Shown here piece after piece: positions 24,801 through 36,089 of a DNA stretch of 64,000 nucleotides (position 1 is its first letter; the number at the start of each line of letters is the position of its first letter). A program made the position numbers and the translations under genes. The notes under the pieces were generated by a model. It was not told where the DNA came from. It made no database searches and saw only the letters and a program-made list of their open reading frames with translations. The DNA comes from Cellulomonas gelida (GTDB taxonomy: Bacteria; Actinomycetota; Actinomycetes; Actinomycetales; Cellulomonadaceae), in contig NZ_BJLQ01000004.1 of assembly GCF_006538725.1 (NCBI RefSeq), positions 1 to 64,000 on the forward strand, written 5' to 3'.

Positions 24801-27731
24801 GTGACCGACGACGCGACGCCGCCGGACGCGCCCGACGCCACGCGGCCGCACCACGGCGCCAGCCACCTCGAACCCGTCCTCGGCGCGCACGAGCTCGCGT
24901 CGGACCTCGTCGCGCGCCTGACCACCGACGAGAAGATCGCGATGTTGCACCAGCGCGGACCCGCGGTCGAACGGCTCGGGCTGCGCGCGTTCACCACCGG
25001 CGCCGAGGTGCTGCACGGAGTGTCCTGGCTGGGCACCGCGACGGTGTTCCCGCAGCCCGTCGGGCTCGCCGCGACCTGGGACCCGGACCTGCTCACGCGC
25101 GTCGGAGCCGCGGTCGGGGTCGAGCTGCGGGCCAAGCACGCCGCGGACCCGTCGGTGTCGCTCAACGTGTGGGCACCCGTCGTCAACCCGCTGCGGCACC
25201 CAGCCTGGGGGCGCAACGAGGAGGGCTTCAGCGAGGACCCGTACCTCACCGCGCTGCTCGCGACCGCCTACGCCCGCGGGCTGCGCGGCGACCACCCGGT
25301 GTACTGGCGCACCGTGCCCACGCTCAAGCACGCGTTCGGCTACAACAACGAGACCGACCGCGCCGTGACGAGCTCCCAGCTGCGTCCGCGCGTGCTGCAC
25401 GAGTACGAGCTGCCCGCCTTCACCGGGCCCCTCGCTGCCGGGGTCGCAGGCGCGGTCATGGCCGCCTACAACCTCGTCGACGGCCGCCCCAACCACCTGC
25501 ACGGCGAGCTCCTCGACCTCCTGCGGGAGGCCGCACCCGGGTCGCTGCTCGTCGTCTCCGACGCCGCCGCACCCGGGTTCGTCGTCGACCTCCAGCGCTT
25601 CTACGACGACCACGTCGAGTCGCACGCCGCGATGCTGCGCGCGGGCGTCGACTCGTTCACCGACAACGACGCGGACGCGGGACCGACGATCGCGCACCTC
25701 ACCGAGGCGCTACGGCGCGGGCTGCTCGACGAGCCCGTCATCGACCGCGCGGTCGTGCGCCAGCTCGAGCTGCGGATCCTCACCGGCGAGCTCCACCCCG
25801 AGCTCGACCCCTTCGTCGTCGGAGCCGGCCAGATCGACCTGCCCGAGCACCGGGCGCTCGCACGCGAGGCCGTGGCGCGGTCCGTCGTCGTGCTCGAGAA
25901 CACCGGCGCGCTCCCTCTGTCCTCGCGGGCGCGTGTCGCGGTCGTCGGACCGCTCGCCGACCGCGCGCTGCACGACTGGTACTCCGGGACGCCGCCGTAC
26001 ACCGTCGGGCTCGGCACCGCGCTGCGCGAGCGGGTGGGCACCGACCAGGTCCGGGTCGCCGACTCCTCGGACCGGCTCGTGCTGCGCGCGACGAGCACGG
26101 GCCGCGCGGTGCGCGCGGTCGGGCCCGACCACGTGCTCACCGCCGACGCCGACGCGCGCGACGACCACGCGCAGCACGACGCGACGCTCTGGGAGGGCGG
26201 GCTGTGGACGCTGTCCGTCGCCGCGACCGGGCTGCTCTGGACCGGCGCACGCTGGGTCGCGCGGGCCGATGCGAGCCGTGTGGGCGGCTGGGTCGCGCAG
26301 GAGACGTTCCGACGCCACGTGCACGACGACGGGACGTGGTCGCTGCAGCACGCGGGCTCGGGCAGCTGGCTGCGCGTGCAGCACGACGAGGCGGGCACGC
26401 TCGTCGCCGACGGTCAGACGCTCGACGACGCCGAACGGTTCGCTGCCGAGACGATCCGCTCGGGTGCCGCGGCCGTGCGCGACGCGTGCGCCGACGCCGA
26501 CGTGGTCGTCGTGGCGCTCGGCAACGACCCACACCTGGGTGGACGCGAGACCCAGGACCGCCGTTCCCTGACCCTGCCCACCGCGATGCTCGACCTGTGG
26601 CGCGTCGCCGCTGACGCCGCGCCGGCCGCGCGCCGCGTCCTGCTCGTCGTCTCGTCGTACCCGTACGTCCTGCCCGACGACCTCGGGGCGGACGCCGTCG
26701 TGTGGAGCTCGCACGGCGGTCAGGAGCTCGGGCACGGGATCGCGGACGTGCTGCTGGGCGACGAGGAGCCGCACGGACGGCTCACGCAGGCCTGGCCCGC
26801 GCGGGTCGAGCACGTCGGCGACCTCTTCGACTACGACATCATCGCCGCGGGTCACACCACGTGGTACGCGGCCCACCCACCCCGGTACGCGCTCGGGCAC
26901 GGGCTCACGTACGGCGACGTGCGGTACGTCGCCGTACGTGACGCGGACGTCGCCGGCGCGGGAACGGGGTCCGACGAGGCCACGGTCGTGCAGGCCGACG
27001 ACGAGCAGGTCGGCCTCGTGGTGACCGTGCGCAACGACGGAGCGCGTCCCGCGCACGAGCTCGTGCAGGTGTACGCCGACGCGCCCACGCACCGGCTGCC
27101 CTACGGGCACCGGCTCGTCGCGCACGCACGGGTCGAGCTCGCCGGGGGCGAGCAGCGTGACGTCGCGCTGCGCGTGCCGGTCGCGCGCCTCGCGACGTGG
27201 GACGTCACGCGCGCGCGGTTCGTCGTCGAGCCGGGCCGGTTCGATCTCGGCATCGGCCCGTCCGCGGCGAACCTCCCGCTGCACGTCGCGGTCGAGGTGC
27301 ACGGCGAGCCCGTACCGCCGCGCACGCTCGTCGGACGCGCCGTGCGCCTCGCGGACGGCGACGACCTCGCGGACGTCGAGCTCACGGCGCACACGCGCGA
27401 GCGCGGGACCGCCGTGCAGGTCGCGCGAGGACGCACCCGCGGGTCCGTGGTCCTGCGGACGTGCGACGTCGCCGGAGCGGCCGGGCTGCGAGCCGTCGTC
27501 GCCCGGACGCGCCCCGGACCCGCGCGGCTCTCGCTCGCGGTCCGCGACGCGGGTGCGGACACGTGGCGCACGCTCGTCGACCTCGACGTCCCCGAGGGCG
27601 GCGACCGGTGGACGTGGCGCACGCTCGACGCGCCGTTCACCTCGCCGCCCGACAACGACGGACCGCCGGTCGACGTACGGGTCACGCTCGTCGGCGCCGC
27701 ACGCGCCGCGTCCGTCGAGCTGACCGTCTGA
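24801..27731 (+). CDS. GH3 glycosidase with an inserted domain and C-terminal beta domain
   Basis: A 976-residue GH3-like enzyme. The N-terminal barrel has WAPVVNPLRHPAWGRNEEGF, KHAFGYNN and the predicted nucleophile Asp in VVSDAAAPGF (usually SDW). The (alpha/beta)6 sandwich contains ARVAVVGPLAD and WPARVEHVGDLFDYD. About 120 residues inserted in the sandwich (near 440-560) have a beta-trefoil-like, Trp-rich look. An Fn3-like domain and a CBM6-like domain end the protein. It is probably a cytoplasmic beta-glucosidase or beta-xylosidase. GTG 24801 was chosen for its GACGAGGAG ribosome-binding site and because the operator at 24747 precedes it. No signal peptide is present. Confidence 0.85.
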   Translation: MTDDATPPDAPDATRPHHGASHLEPVLGAHELASDLVARLTTDEKIAMLHQRGPAVERLGLRAFTTGAEVLHGVSWLGTATVFPQPVGLAATWDPDLLTRVGAAVGVELRAKHAADPSVSLNVWAPVVNPLRHPAWGRNEEGFSEDPYLTALLATAYARGLRGDHPVYWRTVPTLKHAFGYNNETDRAVTSSQLRPRVLHEYELPAFTGPLAAGVAGAVMAAYNLVDGRPNHLHGELLDLLREAAPGSLLVVSDAAAPGFVVDLQRFYDDHVESHAAMLRAGVDSFTDNDADAGPTIAHLTEALRRGLLDEPVIDRAVVRQLELRILTGELHPELDPFVVGAGQIDLPEHRALAREAVARSVVVLENTGALPLSSRARVAVVGPLADRALHDWYSGTPPYTVGLGTALRERVGTDQVRVADSSDRLVLRATSTGRAVRAVGPDHVLTADADARDDHAQHDATLWEGGLWTLSVAATGLLWTGARWVARADASRVGGWVAQETFRRHVHDDGTWSLQHAGSGSWLRVQHDEAGTLVADGQTLDDAERFAAETIRSGAAAVRDACADADVVVVALGNDPHLGGRETQDRRSLTLPTAMLDLWRVAADAAPAARRVLLVVSSYPYVLPDDLGADAVVWSSHGGQELGHGIADVLLGDEEPHGRLTQAWPARVEHVGDLFDYDIIAAGHTTWYAAHPPRYALGHGLTYGDVRYVAVRDADVAGAGTGSDEATVVQADDEQVGLVVTVRNDGARPAHELVQVYADAPTHRLPYGHRLVAHARVELAGGEQRDVALRVPVARLATWDVTRARFVVEPGRFDLGIGPSAANLPLHVAVEVHGEPVPPRTLVGRAVRLADGDDLADVELTAHTRERGTAVQVARGRTRGSVVLRTCDVAGAAGLRAVVARTRPGPARLSLAVRDAGADTWRTLVDLDVPEGGDRWTWRTLDAPFTSPPDNDGPPVDVRVTLVGAARAASVELTV

Positions 27732-27738
27732 GCGCGAC

Positions 27739-27760
27739 GCCCCTCGGCCCGCTCAGGGGC
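27739..27760. terminator. Short bidirectional hairpin between GH3 and the VOC gene
   Basis: GCCCCT (27739-27744) pairs with AGGGGC (27755-27760), overlapping the VOC stop codon in the 21-base gap between two converging genes. It could serve both transcripts but is short and lacks a U-tract. Confidence 0.35.
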
Positions 27761-28133
27761 CCGTCACGTGCCAGCGATGCCCGTACGGGTCGACGAGCCA
27801 GCCGCTCCGCGTGCCGTCGGGCACGTCCTGCGGCGGACGGTCCTGCGTCGCGCCCGCCGCGACCGCCCGCGCGTACGCCTCGTCCACGTCCGGCACGGAC
27901 AGGACGACCGCGCTGGTCGACCGGCCGCCGAGCGACTTCGGGGCGTACGCGCCGTACTCGTGGTACTCGTCGGACAGGTACACCGACGCCCCGTCGAAGT
28001 CGAGCGCGACAAACCCGATCCGGCCGTCCTCCTCGTCGTAGCGTTCACCCGCGGTCGCCCCGAACGCCGCCGCGTAGAACACGATCGCCCCAGCGGCGTC
28101 GTCGACGGTCAGGTAGGGCACGGTCCGTCCCAT
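27753..28133 (-). CDS. VOC/glyoxalase-like small protein
   Basis: A 126-residue protein with the beta-alpha-beta-beta-beta repeat of the vicinal-oxygen-chelate fold: VPYLTVDDAAGAIVFYAAAF at the start and DPYGHRWHVTGP at the end, as in PhnB-like members. The metal ligands and substrate cannot be settled. ATG 28133 (MGRTVPYL) is preferred over an upstream start at 28184, which would overlap an operator-like site. Confidence 0.85.
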   Translation of the reverse strand: MGRTVPYLTVDDAAGAIVFYAAAFGATAGERYDEEDGRIGFVALDFDGASVYLSDEYHEYGAYAPKSLGGRSTSAVVLSVPDVDEAYARAVAAGATQDRPPQDVPDGTRSGWLVDPYGHRWHVTGP

Positions 28134-28183
28134 GGATCCCCCGCTCCCGGTCGGCGCCGTCGCCGACCTTCTGTCGCTCCGCA

Positions 28184-28197
28184 TCGAGGCGTTTCAA
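28184..28197. promoter_or_regulatory. Operator-like site before the VOC gene
   Basis: TCGAGGCGTTTCAA belongs to the same class as the glycan-locus operators, with one change in the left arm. It overlaps a perfect TTCAATTGAA palindrome (28193-28202) and lies about 50 bases upstream of the VOC start on the minus strand. Confidence 0.4.
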
Positions 28198-28247
28198 TTG
28201 AATGCCGCTCGGTGACGACCGTCAATGTTCTGCGCGACGGGGCGAGG

Positions 28248-28298
28248 TTGACGGAAACGTCCGGTGTGGGCGACGATCGGGCGTTGAAGCGCTTCGAC
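28248..28298 (+). promoter_or_regulatory. tatA promoter with operator-like palindrome
   Basis: TTGACG (28248-28253) is a good -35; GACGAT (28272-28277) is a weak -10 at 18 bases. GTTGAAGCGCTTCGAC (28283-28298) follows at once: a 16-base palindrome with a single mismatched pair and the same core as the lacI/GH42 operator. It ends 29 bases before the tatA start. Confidence 0.55.
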
Positions 28299-28326
28299 GA
28301 CGAAGCCACGAACGGAGACCCCCACC

Positions 28327-28593
28327 GTGCTGCGAAACCTGTCCGCCTGGCACGTCATCATCCTCGTCGCCGTCCTGGTGCTGCTGTTCGGCGCCAACAG
28401 GCTGCCCGAGCTCGCGCGCGGCGTCGGTCAGTCGCTGCGCATCTTCAAGAGCGAGGTCAAGGACCTCGCGAGCGACGACGACGGCGCCCCGCGCGGCGCC
28501 ACGGCCTTCGCCGCCGCTCCTGCTCCGGCCCCCGTGACGCAGATCGGCGCGCAGCCGAGTCCGCACGACCCGGACCACCGCCCCGCGGCCTGA
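28327..28593 (+). CDS. tatA: Twin-arginine translocase subunit TatA
   Basis: An 88-residue protein with one N-terminal membrane helix (HVIILVAVLVLLFGANRLPE), the conserved FG and LPE hinge, an amphipathic helix to about residue 48 and a Pro/Ala-rich tail. TatA oligomers form the passage for folded proteins with RR signal peptides. It is solitary here; tatC is not in the window. The GTG start at 28327 follows CGGAGACC. An operator of the glycan-locus class lies directly upstream, and the nearby binding protein has a Tat-type leader. Confidence 0.9.
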   Translation: MLRNLSAWHVIILVAVLVLLFGANRLPELARGVGQSLRIFKSEVKDLASDDDGAPRGATAFAAAPAPAPVTQIGAQPSPHDPDHRPAA

Positions 28594-28632
28594 CGCGCCG
28601 GCCGCCCGGGATCGGGTCGGGTCACGCCCCGG

Positions 28633-29892
28633 TCAGTCCACCAGGACGCCTGCGCGCAGCACGCGCCGCGCCCGCAGGTGCTCGTCCGCCACGACGACGT
28701 CCGCGCGCAGCCCGACCGCGAGCGCGCCCACGTCGGCCAGCCCGAGCACCGTCGCCGGCGTCGTCGAGGCGGCCCGCACCGCGTCGACCAGCGGGACTCC
28801 CGCCGCCACGGTGGAGCGCACGACGTCGAGCAGGTGCGCGACGCCACCCGCGATCGCACCGCTTCGTCCGTCCGGTCCCACGATCCGCGCGACGCCGTCG
28901 GCGACGCGGACCGCCATCGGCCCGAGCTGGTAGTCGCCGTCCGCCATCCCCGCAGCAGACATCGCATCCGTCACGAGGGCGATGCCGGCGGCCCCCACGA
29001 GGTCGAACACCGAGACCACGGTGGCGGGCGCGAGGTGCGTCCCGTCCGCGACGAGCTCGACCACCAGCTCGCCGCGCGACGCCGCCGCGAGGCACGCCAT
29101 GACGGGCCCCGGGTCGCGGTGGTGCACCGGGCGCATGCCGTTGAACAGGTGCGTCGCGGTCGGCCGGGTCCCCCGCGCGCTCGTGGCGCCGGCCAGCAGG
29201 TCGAACGCCCGGTCGACGGCCGCCTCGACCTGCTCGGCGCTCGCGTCCGTGTGGCCGATCGACGGCAGCGCGCCGGCGCGCACGAGCGCCGCGATCACGT
29301 CGGCGTCGGCCTCGCCGTCCGCGTCGGCAGACGTCTCGGCCGCGGTCACGCCCGCGACTTCAGGTGCGATCGTCATGGTGACGAGGTACCCGCGCGCGGC
29401 CTCGGCGATCTGCCGGACGAGCCCCGGGTCACCGGCCAGCATGTCGTCGGGGTTCTGCGCGCCGCACCGCGCGTGCGACAGGAACGGACCCTCAAGGTGG
29501 ATGCCCGCGAGCACGCCCTCCTCGGCGGCCTCGGCCAGGAGTGCCGTGCGAGTGAGCAGCTCGTCGGCGGGGGCAGTCACGAGCGAGGCGACGAGCGAGG
29601 TCGTCCCGTGGCGCAGGTGCTCGTCGGCGGCGCGCCGGACCTCCTGCGCGGTCGTCGCGTCCGGGAAGCTCGCGCCGCCGCCGCCGTGGCAGTGCAGGTC
29701 GACCAGGCCCGGCAGCACGGTGTCGTCCGAGGTCTCCGGCAGGCGCTCGTTCCACGGCGCCGGGGCCTCGCCGGCAGGACCGATCCACGCGATCGTCGCA
29801 CCCCGGGTCACGAGGAGGCCGTCCTCGAGGACGTCGGTCGGCGTGACGACCCGGCCACGCAGCAGGATCTCGGACTCGGGCTGGTCGCTCAC
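28633..29892 (-). CDS. nagA: N-acetylglucosamine-6-phosphate deacetylase
   Basis: A 419-residue amidohydrolase of usual NagA length. It shows the metal motif DLHCHGGGG, the Glu of HLEGPFL, metal or substrate histidines in GHTDAS and THLFNGM, and the catalytic Asp in VTDAMSAAG. It deacetylates GlcNAc-6-phosphate in amino-sugar and chitin catabolism or cell-wall recycling. GTG 29892 is chosen, with GGGAAG upstream; an in-frame GTG at 29910 is possible. No nagB or transporter neighbours it, so it is a single-gene unit convergent with tatA. Confidence 0.92.
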   Translation of the reverse strand: MSDQPESEILLRGRVVTPTDVLEDGLLVTRGATIAWIGPAGEAPAPWNERLPETSDDTVLPGLVDLHCHGGGGASFPDATTAQEVRRAADEHLRHGTTSLVASLVTAPADELLTRTALLAEAAEEGVLAGIHLEGPFLSHARCGAQNPDDMLAGDPGLVRQIAEAARGYLVTMTIAPEVAGVTAAETSADADGEADADVIAALVRAGALPSIGHTDASAEQVEAAVDRAFDLLAGATSARGTRPTATHLFNGMRPVHHRDPGPVMACLAAASRGELVVELVADGTHLAPATVVSVFDLVGAAGIALVTDAMSAAGMADGDYQLGPMAVRVADGVARIVGPDGRSGAIAGGVAHLLDVVRSTVAAGVPLVDAVRAASTTPATVLGLADVGALAVGLRADVVVADEHLRARRVLRAGVLVD

Positions 29893-29997
29893 GCCGCCAT
29901 TCTTCCCCACCCGCGCACGTCCGCCCGGGACGCCTGGCCCGTCAGCCGGACGTTCTCGCGCCGACCGCGTGGCGACCTGCTCGCGGCTGTCGCGCCA

Positions 29998-30438
29998 TCA
30001 GACCTCGAGGGTCGCCGGATGCCGCGCCCGGCGGACGTCGCGGCGCCGGACCGACCGGTCCGCCCAGAGGCACGCCCCCGCCGCCGAGACCGCGCCGACC
30101 ACGACGATCCCCAGACCGAGAGCCGAGAGCGACCACCGCTGCAGCACGACCACGGTCGAGAGGAACGCCACGAGGGCACCCAGCAGCCCGTACACCGCGG
30201 CCCGCCGCTCGGCAGCGGCCCGGGCGAGCCGGTGCTCGACGAGCATCGACAGCGTCCCGCCCACCACGAGCACCGGCACAGCGCCGAGGACCACGGCGTA
30301 CGACACGACCACGAGCCCGAGCGCGCCGTTCCCCGCGGCCAGCGAGACCGCGGCACCGATCAGCCAGAACAGCACCAGGGCGCGCCACACGATCGCGGCA
30401 GCGCGGCGGACGTCGACCTCGGGGGCGCTGCTCGTCAT
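29998..30438 (-). CDS. Small four-helix membrane protein, unknown function
   Basis: A 146-residue protein with four predicted membrane helices and a basic C-terminal tail (RSVRRRDVRRARHP). The start is uncertain among in-frame ATGs at 30450, 30447 and 30438; 30438 (MTSSAPEV) is given. No family is recognised. It lies between nagA and nucS on the same strand with gaps of about 100 and 75 bases. Confidence 0.65.
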   Translation of the reverse strand: MTSSAPEVDVRRAAAIVWRALVLFWLIGAAVSLAAGNGALGLVVVSYAVVLGAVPVLVVGGTLSMLVEHRLARAAAERRAAVYGLLGALVAFLSTVVVLQRWSLSALGLGIVVVGAVSAAGACLWADRSVRRRDVRRARHPATLEV

Positions 30439-30512
30439 ACGCCCCATCATCGCGCCCGGCCCCCGGCGCCGGAAGTGCGCGTGACCGCGACCCGTCCTGT
30501 CCGACCAGGGGC

Positions 30513-31208
30513 TCAGAACAGGCGGGAGTCGACGTCGTCGACGCCGCGCATCGCCTCGTAGTCGAGCGTGAGGCACGCGATCCCGCGGTCGGCGGCGAGG
30601 ACCCGCGCCTGCGGCTTGATCTCCTGGGCGGCGAACACGCCGCGCACCGGGCTGAGCAGCGGGTCGCGGTTCAGCAGCTCGAGGTAGCGCGTGAGCTGCT
30701 CGACGCCGTCGATGTCGCCCCGGCGCTTGATCTCGATCGCGACCGACCCGCCGGTGGGGTCCTTGGCCAGGATGTCGACCGGCCCGATGGCCGTCGGGTA
30801 CTCGCGCCGGACGAGCACGTGACCGTCGCCCAGCAGCCCGATCTGCGCCGCGAGCAACTCCTGCAGGTGCGCCTCGACGCCGTCCTTGACCAGCCCGGGG
30901 TCCACGCCGAGCTCGTGCGCGCTGTCGTGCAGCACGTCGTAGAGCTCGATCTCGAGCCGGTCGTCCGACTTCTGGTGCTGCACCGTCCACACCTGCGTGA
31001 CGCCGGCCGCCCGCGACTCGTCGTCGGGCTCGACGACCGCGAGCGAGCACGGCGGGCTCATCCAGTTCAGCGGCTTGTACGAGCCGCCGTCGGAGTGCAG
31101 CAGCACGCTGCCGTCGGCCTTGACGACGAGCAGTCGCGTCGCGCGCGGCAGGTGCGCCGAGAGACGCCCGGTGTAGCGGGCGGCGCAGGACGCGACGACG
31201 AGACGCAC
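30513..31208 (-). CDS. nucS: Mismatch-specific endonuclease NucS (EndoMS)
   Basis: A 231-residue protein of typical NucS length with an N-terminal dimerisation/DNA-binding domain and a C-terminal RecB-like nuclease domain. The catalytic residues lie in GPVDILAKD and AIEIKRRG (D...E-x-K). The extreme C terminus DSRLF resembles the beta-clamp-binding tail of actinobacterial NucS. In Actinobacteria lacking MutS/MutL this enzyme performs non-canonical mismatch repair by cutting both strands at mismatches. GTG 31208 follows GGAGGATC. Its place after atpC and DUF2550 follows the usual actinobacterial order. Confidence 0.95.
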   Translation of the reverse strand: MRLVVASCAARYTGRLSAHLPRATRLLVVKADGSVLLHSDGGSYKPLNWMSPPCSLAVVEPDDESRAAGVTQVWTVQHQKSDDRLEIELYDVLHDSAHELGVDPGLVKDGVEAHLQELLAAQIGLLGDGHVLVRREYPTAIGPVDILAKDPTGGSVAIEIKRRGDIDGVEQLTRYLELLNRDPLLSPVRGVFAAQEIKPQARVLAADRGIACLTLDYEAMRGVDDVDSRLF

Positions 31209-31245
31209 GCGGGATCCTCCGTCAGGTCAGGGGTCGGAGCGGCGG

Positions 31246-31662
31246 TCAGATGACCGAGCCGACGCGCGACGGCGTCGCCTCGATCCAGGAGGTGAGCCCG
31301 GCGTACGCCTCGGGCGACAGCCGCAGCTCGAACTCCACGGGCTTGCCGTTCGACCGGGCGTGGCACGTCACGACGAGCTGGCCCGCGCCCGGTCCCTCGG
31401 CGGCACGCCGGGAGACGATCGTGAGCGACTGGCGCTCCCAGCGCCGCGCCGGACGCGGGGCCAGGGACGACGAACGCCACCAGTAGAGCGAGGCCGCACC
31501 GTACTGGGCGACCCCGCTCGGCCAGCGCGCACCGTGGCGCAGCCCGCACCGGAACGACCCGACGCGCCGGTCGAGCGTGTGCCGGCGCGACAGCCACAGC
31601 CCGAAGCTGCCGATCACGAGCACGACGACCGTCAGAACCGCGACGACGATCTCCCCGGGCAC
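31246..31662 (-). CDS. DUF2550 family membrane protein
   Basis: A 138-residue protein with one N-terminal membrane helix (VVAVLTVVVLVIGSFGLWL) and a soluble domain with FRCGLR and a C-terminal SWIEA segment, the form of the DUF2550 family found beside atpC across Actinobacteria. Its function is unknown. GTG 31662 is 13 bases past the atpC stop, so it is probably part of the atp transcript. Confidence 0.85.
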   Translation of the reverse strand: MPGEIVVAVLTVVVLVIGSFGLWLSRRHTLDRRVGSFRCGLRHGARWPSGVAQYGAASLYWWRSSSLAPRPARRWERQSLTIVSRRAAEGPGAGQLVVTCHARSNGKPVEFELRLSPEAYAGLTSWIEATPSRVGSVI

Positions 31663-31675
31663 GTGACCTGGCGCC

Positions 31676-31953
31676 TCAGTGGCCCGTGGACGTCGGGTCG
31701 CTCAGCGCGTCGACGACGACCGTGACCGTGTCGGAGTCCACCGACAGGAACCCGCCGTCCACGTGCCAGGCGAGCTGCTCGCCGTCGGTCGTGCGCACGC
31801 GCAGCTCGCCCGCGCGCAGCACCGACAGGATCGGCGTGTGCCCGGCGAGGATCCCGATCTCCCCGTCGGCCGCGGGGGCGGAGACCTGGCGGGCCTTGCC
31901 CGACCAGACCTTGCCCACCGCGTCGACGAGGTCGACCTCGAGAGAGGACGCCA

Positions 31954-31954
<1 letters not shown>
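31676..31954 (-). CDS. atpC: F1Fo ATP synthase subunit epsilon
   Basis: A 92-residue protein, shorter than the about 138 residues of enteric epsilon because it ends after the N-terminal beta-sandwich, as is common in Actinobacteria. Marks are LEVDLVDAVGKVW and GEIGILAGHTPIL. It links gamma to the c-ring and can inhibit ATP hydrolysis. The start overlaps the atpD stop by one base (TGATG). Confidence 0.95.
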
Positions 31955-34402
<2,448 letters not shown>

Positions 34403-34404
34403 GC

Positions 34405-36033
34405 TCAGGCCTTCTTCTGCCGGACGATCTGCTCCTGCTCCACCGCGACCGACTCGTCCTCGTCCTCGACGCCGACCAGCGGCGTGCCGTCGAACTTGAG
34501 GAAGCCGTTGCGGAACTCGGCGACCGCGTCCGCCAGGGTCTGCTCGGTCTGCGACTCGAGCTTGCCCGTGGAGGCGATCGTCGACAGCACGTCCGTGTGG
34601 CGACGCAGGTGGTCGAGCAGCTCCGACTCGAAGCGCTTGACGTCCTCGATCGGCACGTCGTCCAGGTGGCCCTTGGTGCCCGCCCAGATGGACGCGACCT
34701 GGGACTCGACCGGGTACGGCGTGTACTGCGCCTGCTTGAGCAGCTCGGTCAGGCGCGCACCACGCGCGAGCTGGGCGCGCGACGTCGCGTCGAGGTCGGA
34801 CGCGAACATCGCGAACGCCTCGAGCGAGCGGAACTGCGCCAGGTCGAGCTTGAGCGTGCCGGAGACCTGCTTCATGGCCTTGATCTGCGCGGCACCACCG
34901 ACGCGGGACACCGAGATGCCGACGTCGACGGCGGGGCGCTGGTCGGCGTTGAACAGGTCCGACTGCAGGAAGATCTGGCCGTCGGTGATCGAGATGACGT
35001 TCGTCGGGATGTACGCCGAGACGTCGTTCGCCTTGGTCTCGATGACCGGCAGACCCGTCATCGAGCCCGCACCCAGCTCGTCGGAGAGCTTGGCACAACG
35101 CTCGAGCAGCCGGGAGTGCAGGTAGAAGACGTCACCGGGGTACGCCTCGCGGCCCGGCGGGCGGCGCAGCAGCAGCGACACGGCGCGGTAGGCCTCGGCC
35201 TGCTTCGACAGGTCGTCGAACACGATGAGGACGTGCTTGCCGTCGTACATCCAGTGCTGGCCGATGGCCGAGCCCGTGTACGGCGCGAGGTACTTGAAGC
35301 CCGCGGGGTCCGAGGCGGGAGCCGCGACGATCGTCGTGTACTCGAGCGCGCCGGCCTCCTCGAGGGCGCCACGCACGGCGGCGATCGTCGAGCCCTTCTG
35401 GCCGACCGCGACGTAGATGCAGCGCACCTGCTTGGTCGGGTCGCCGGTCTCCCAGTTCGCCTTCTGGTTGATGATCGTGTCGATCGCGATGGCCGTCTTG
35501 CCGGTCTGGCGGTCGCCGATGATGAGCTGACGCTGACCGCGCCCGATCGGGATCATCGAGTCGATCGCCTTGATGCCGGTCTGCAGCGGCTCGTGCACCG
35601 ACTTGCGGGCCATGACGCCCGGCGCCTGGAGCTCGAGCGCACGACGCGCGGTCGTCTCGATCTCGCCCAGACCGTCGATGGGCTGGCCGAGCGGGTCGAC
35701 GACGCGGCCGAGGTAGCCGTCACCGACGGGGACCGAGAGCACCTCGCCCGTGCGACGGACCTCCTGGCCCTCCTCGATGCCGGAGAACTCACCCAGCACG
35801 ACGACGCCGATCTCGCGGACGTCGAGGCTGAGCGCGAGGCCGAGCGTGCCGTCCTCGAACCGCAGCAGCTCGTTGGCCATGGCACCGGGCAGGCCCTCGA
35901 CCTGCGCGATGCCGTCGCCAGCGAGGGTCACGCGGCCCACTTCTTCGGCCACGGCGCCCGAGGGCTCGTAGCTCTTCACGAAGCTGTCCAGCGCGGCGCG
36001 GATCTCCTCCGGCCTGATCGTCAGCTCAGCCAT
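34405..36033 (-). CDS. atpA: F1Fo ATP synthase subunit alpha
   Basis: A 542-residue non-catalytic nucleotide-binding subunit with Walker A GDRQTGKT, the [11 protein letters not shown] segment and SRVGGAAQ. The C-terminal extension after about residue 510 is acidic. The start ATG 36033 follows GGAGAGAGCA. It is part of atpBEFHAGDC. Confidence 0.98.
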   Translation of the reverse strand: MAELTIRPEEIRAALDSFVKSYEPSGAVAEEVGRVTLAGDGIAQVEGLPGAMANELLRFEDGTLGLALSLDVREIGVVVLGEFSGIEEGQEVRRTGEVLSVPVGDGYLGRVVDPLGQPIDGLGEIETTARRALELQAPGVMARKSVHEPLQTGIKAIDSMIPIGRGQRQLIIGDRQTGKTAIAIDTIINQKANWETGDPTKQVRCIYVAVGQKGSTIAAVRGALEEAGALEYTTIVAAPASDPAGFKYLAPYTGSAIGQHWMYDGKHVLIVFDDLSKQAEAYRAVSLLLRRPPGREAYPGDVFYLHSRLLERCAKLSDELGAGSMTGLPVIETKANDVSAYIPTNVISITDGQIFLQSDLFNADQRPAVDVGISVSRVGGAAQIKAMKQVSGTLKLDLAQFRSLEAFAMFASDLDATSRAQLARGARLTELLKQAQYTPYPVESQVASIWAGTKGHLDDVPIEDVKRFESELLDHLRRHTDVLSTIASTGKLESQTEQTLADAVAEFRNGFLKFDGTPLVGVEDEDESVAVEQEQIVRQKKA

Positions 36034-36089
36034 TGCTCTCTCCTGTCATGGGGCCTGCACACGCAGGCTCCGCGTTCTGGGGTGCCGGT

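Noticed and set aside
34628-34641. TCGAAGCGCTTGAC, close to the locus operator, inside atpA
   Set aside because: It is in the middle of the atpA coding region and is explained by the conserved codons for Asp-Val-Lys-Arg-Phe-Glu; no promoter is nearby.
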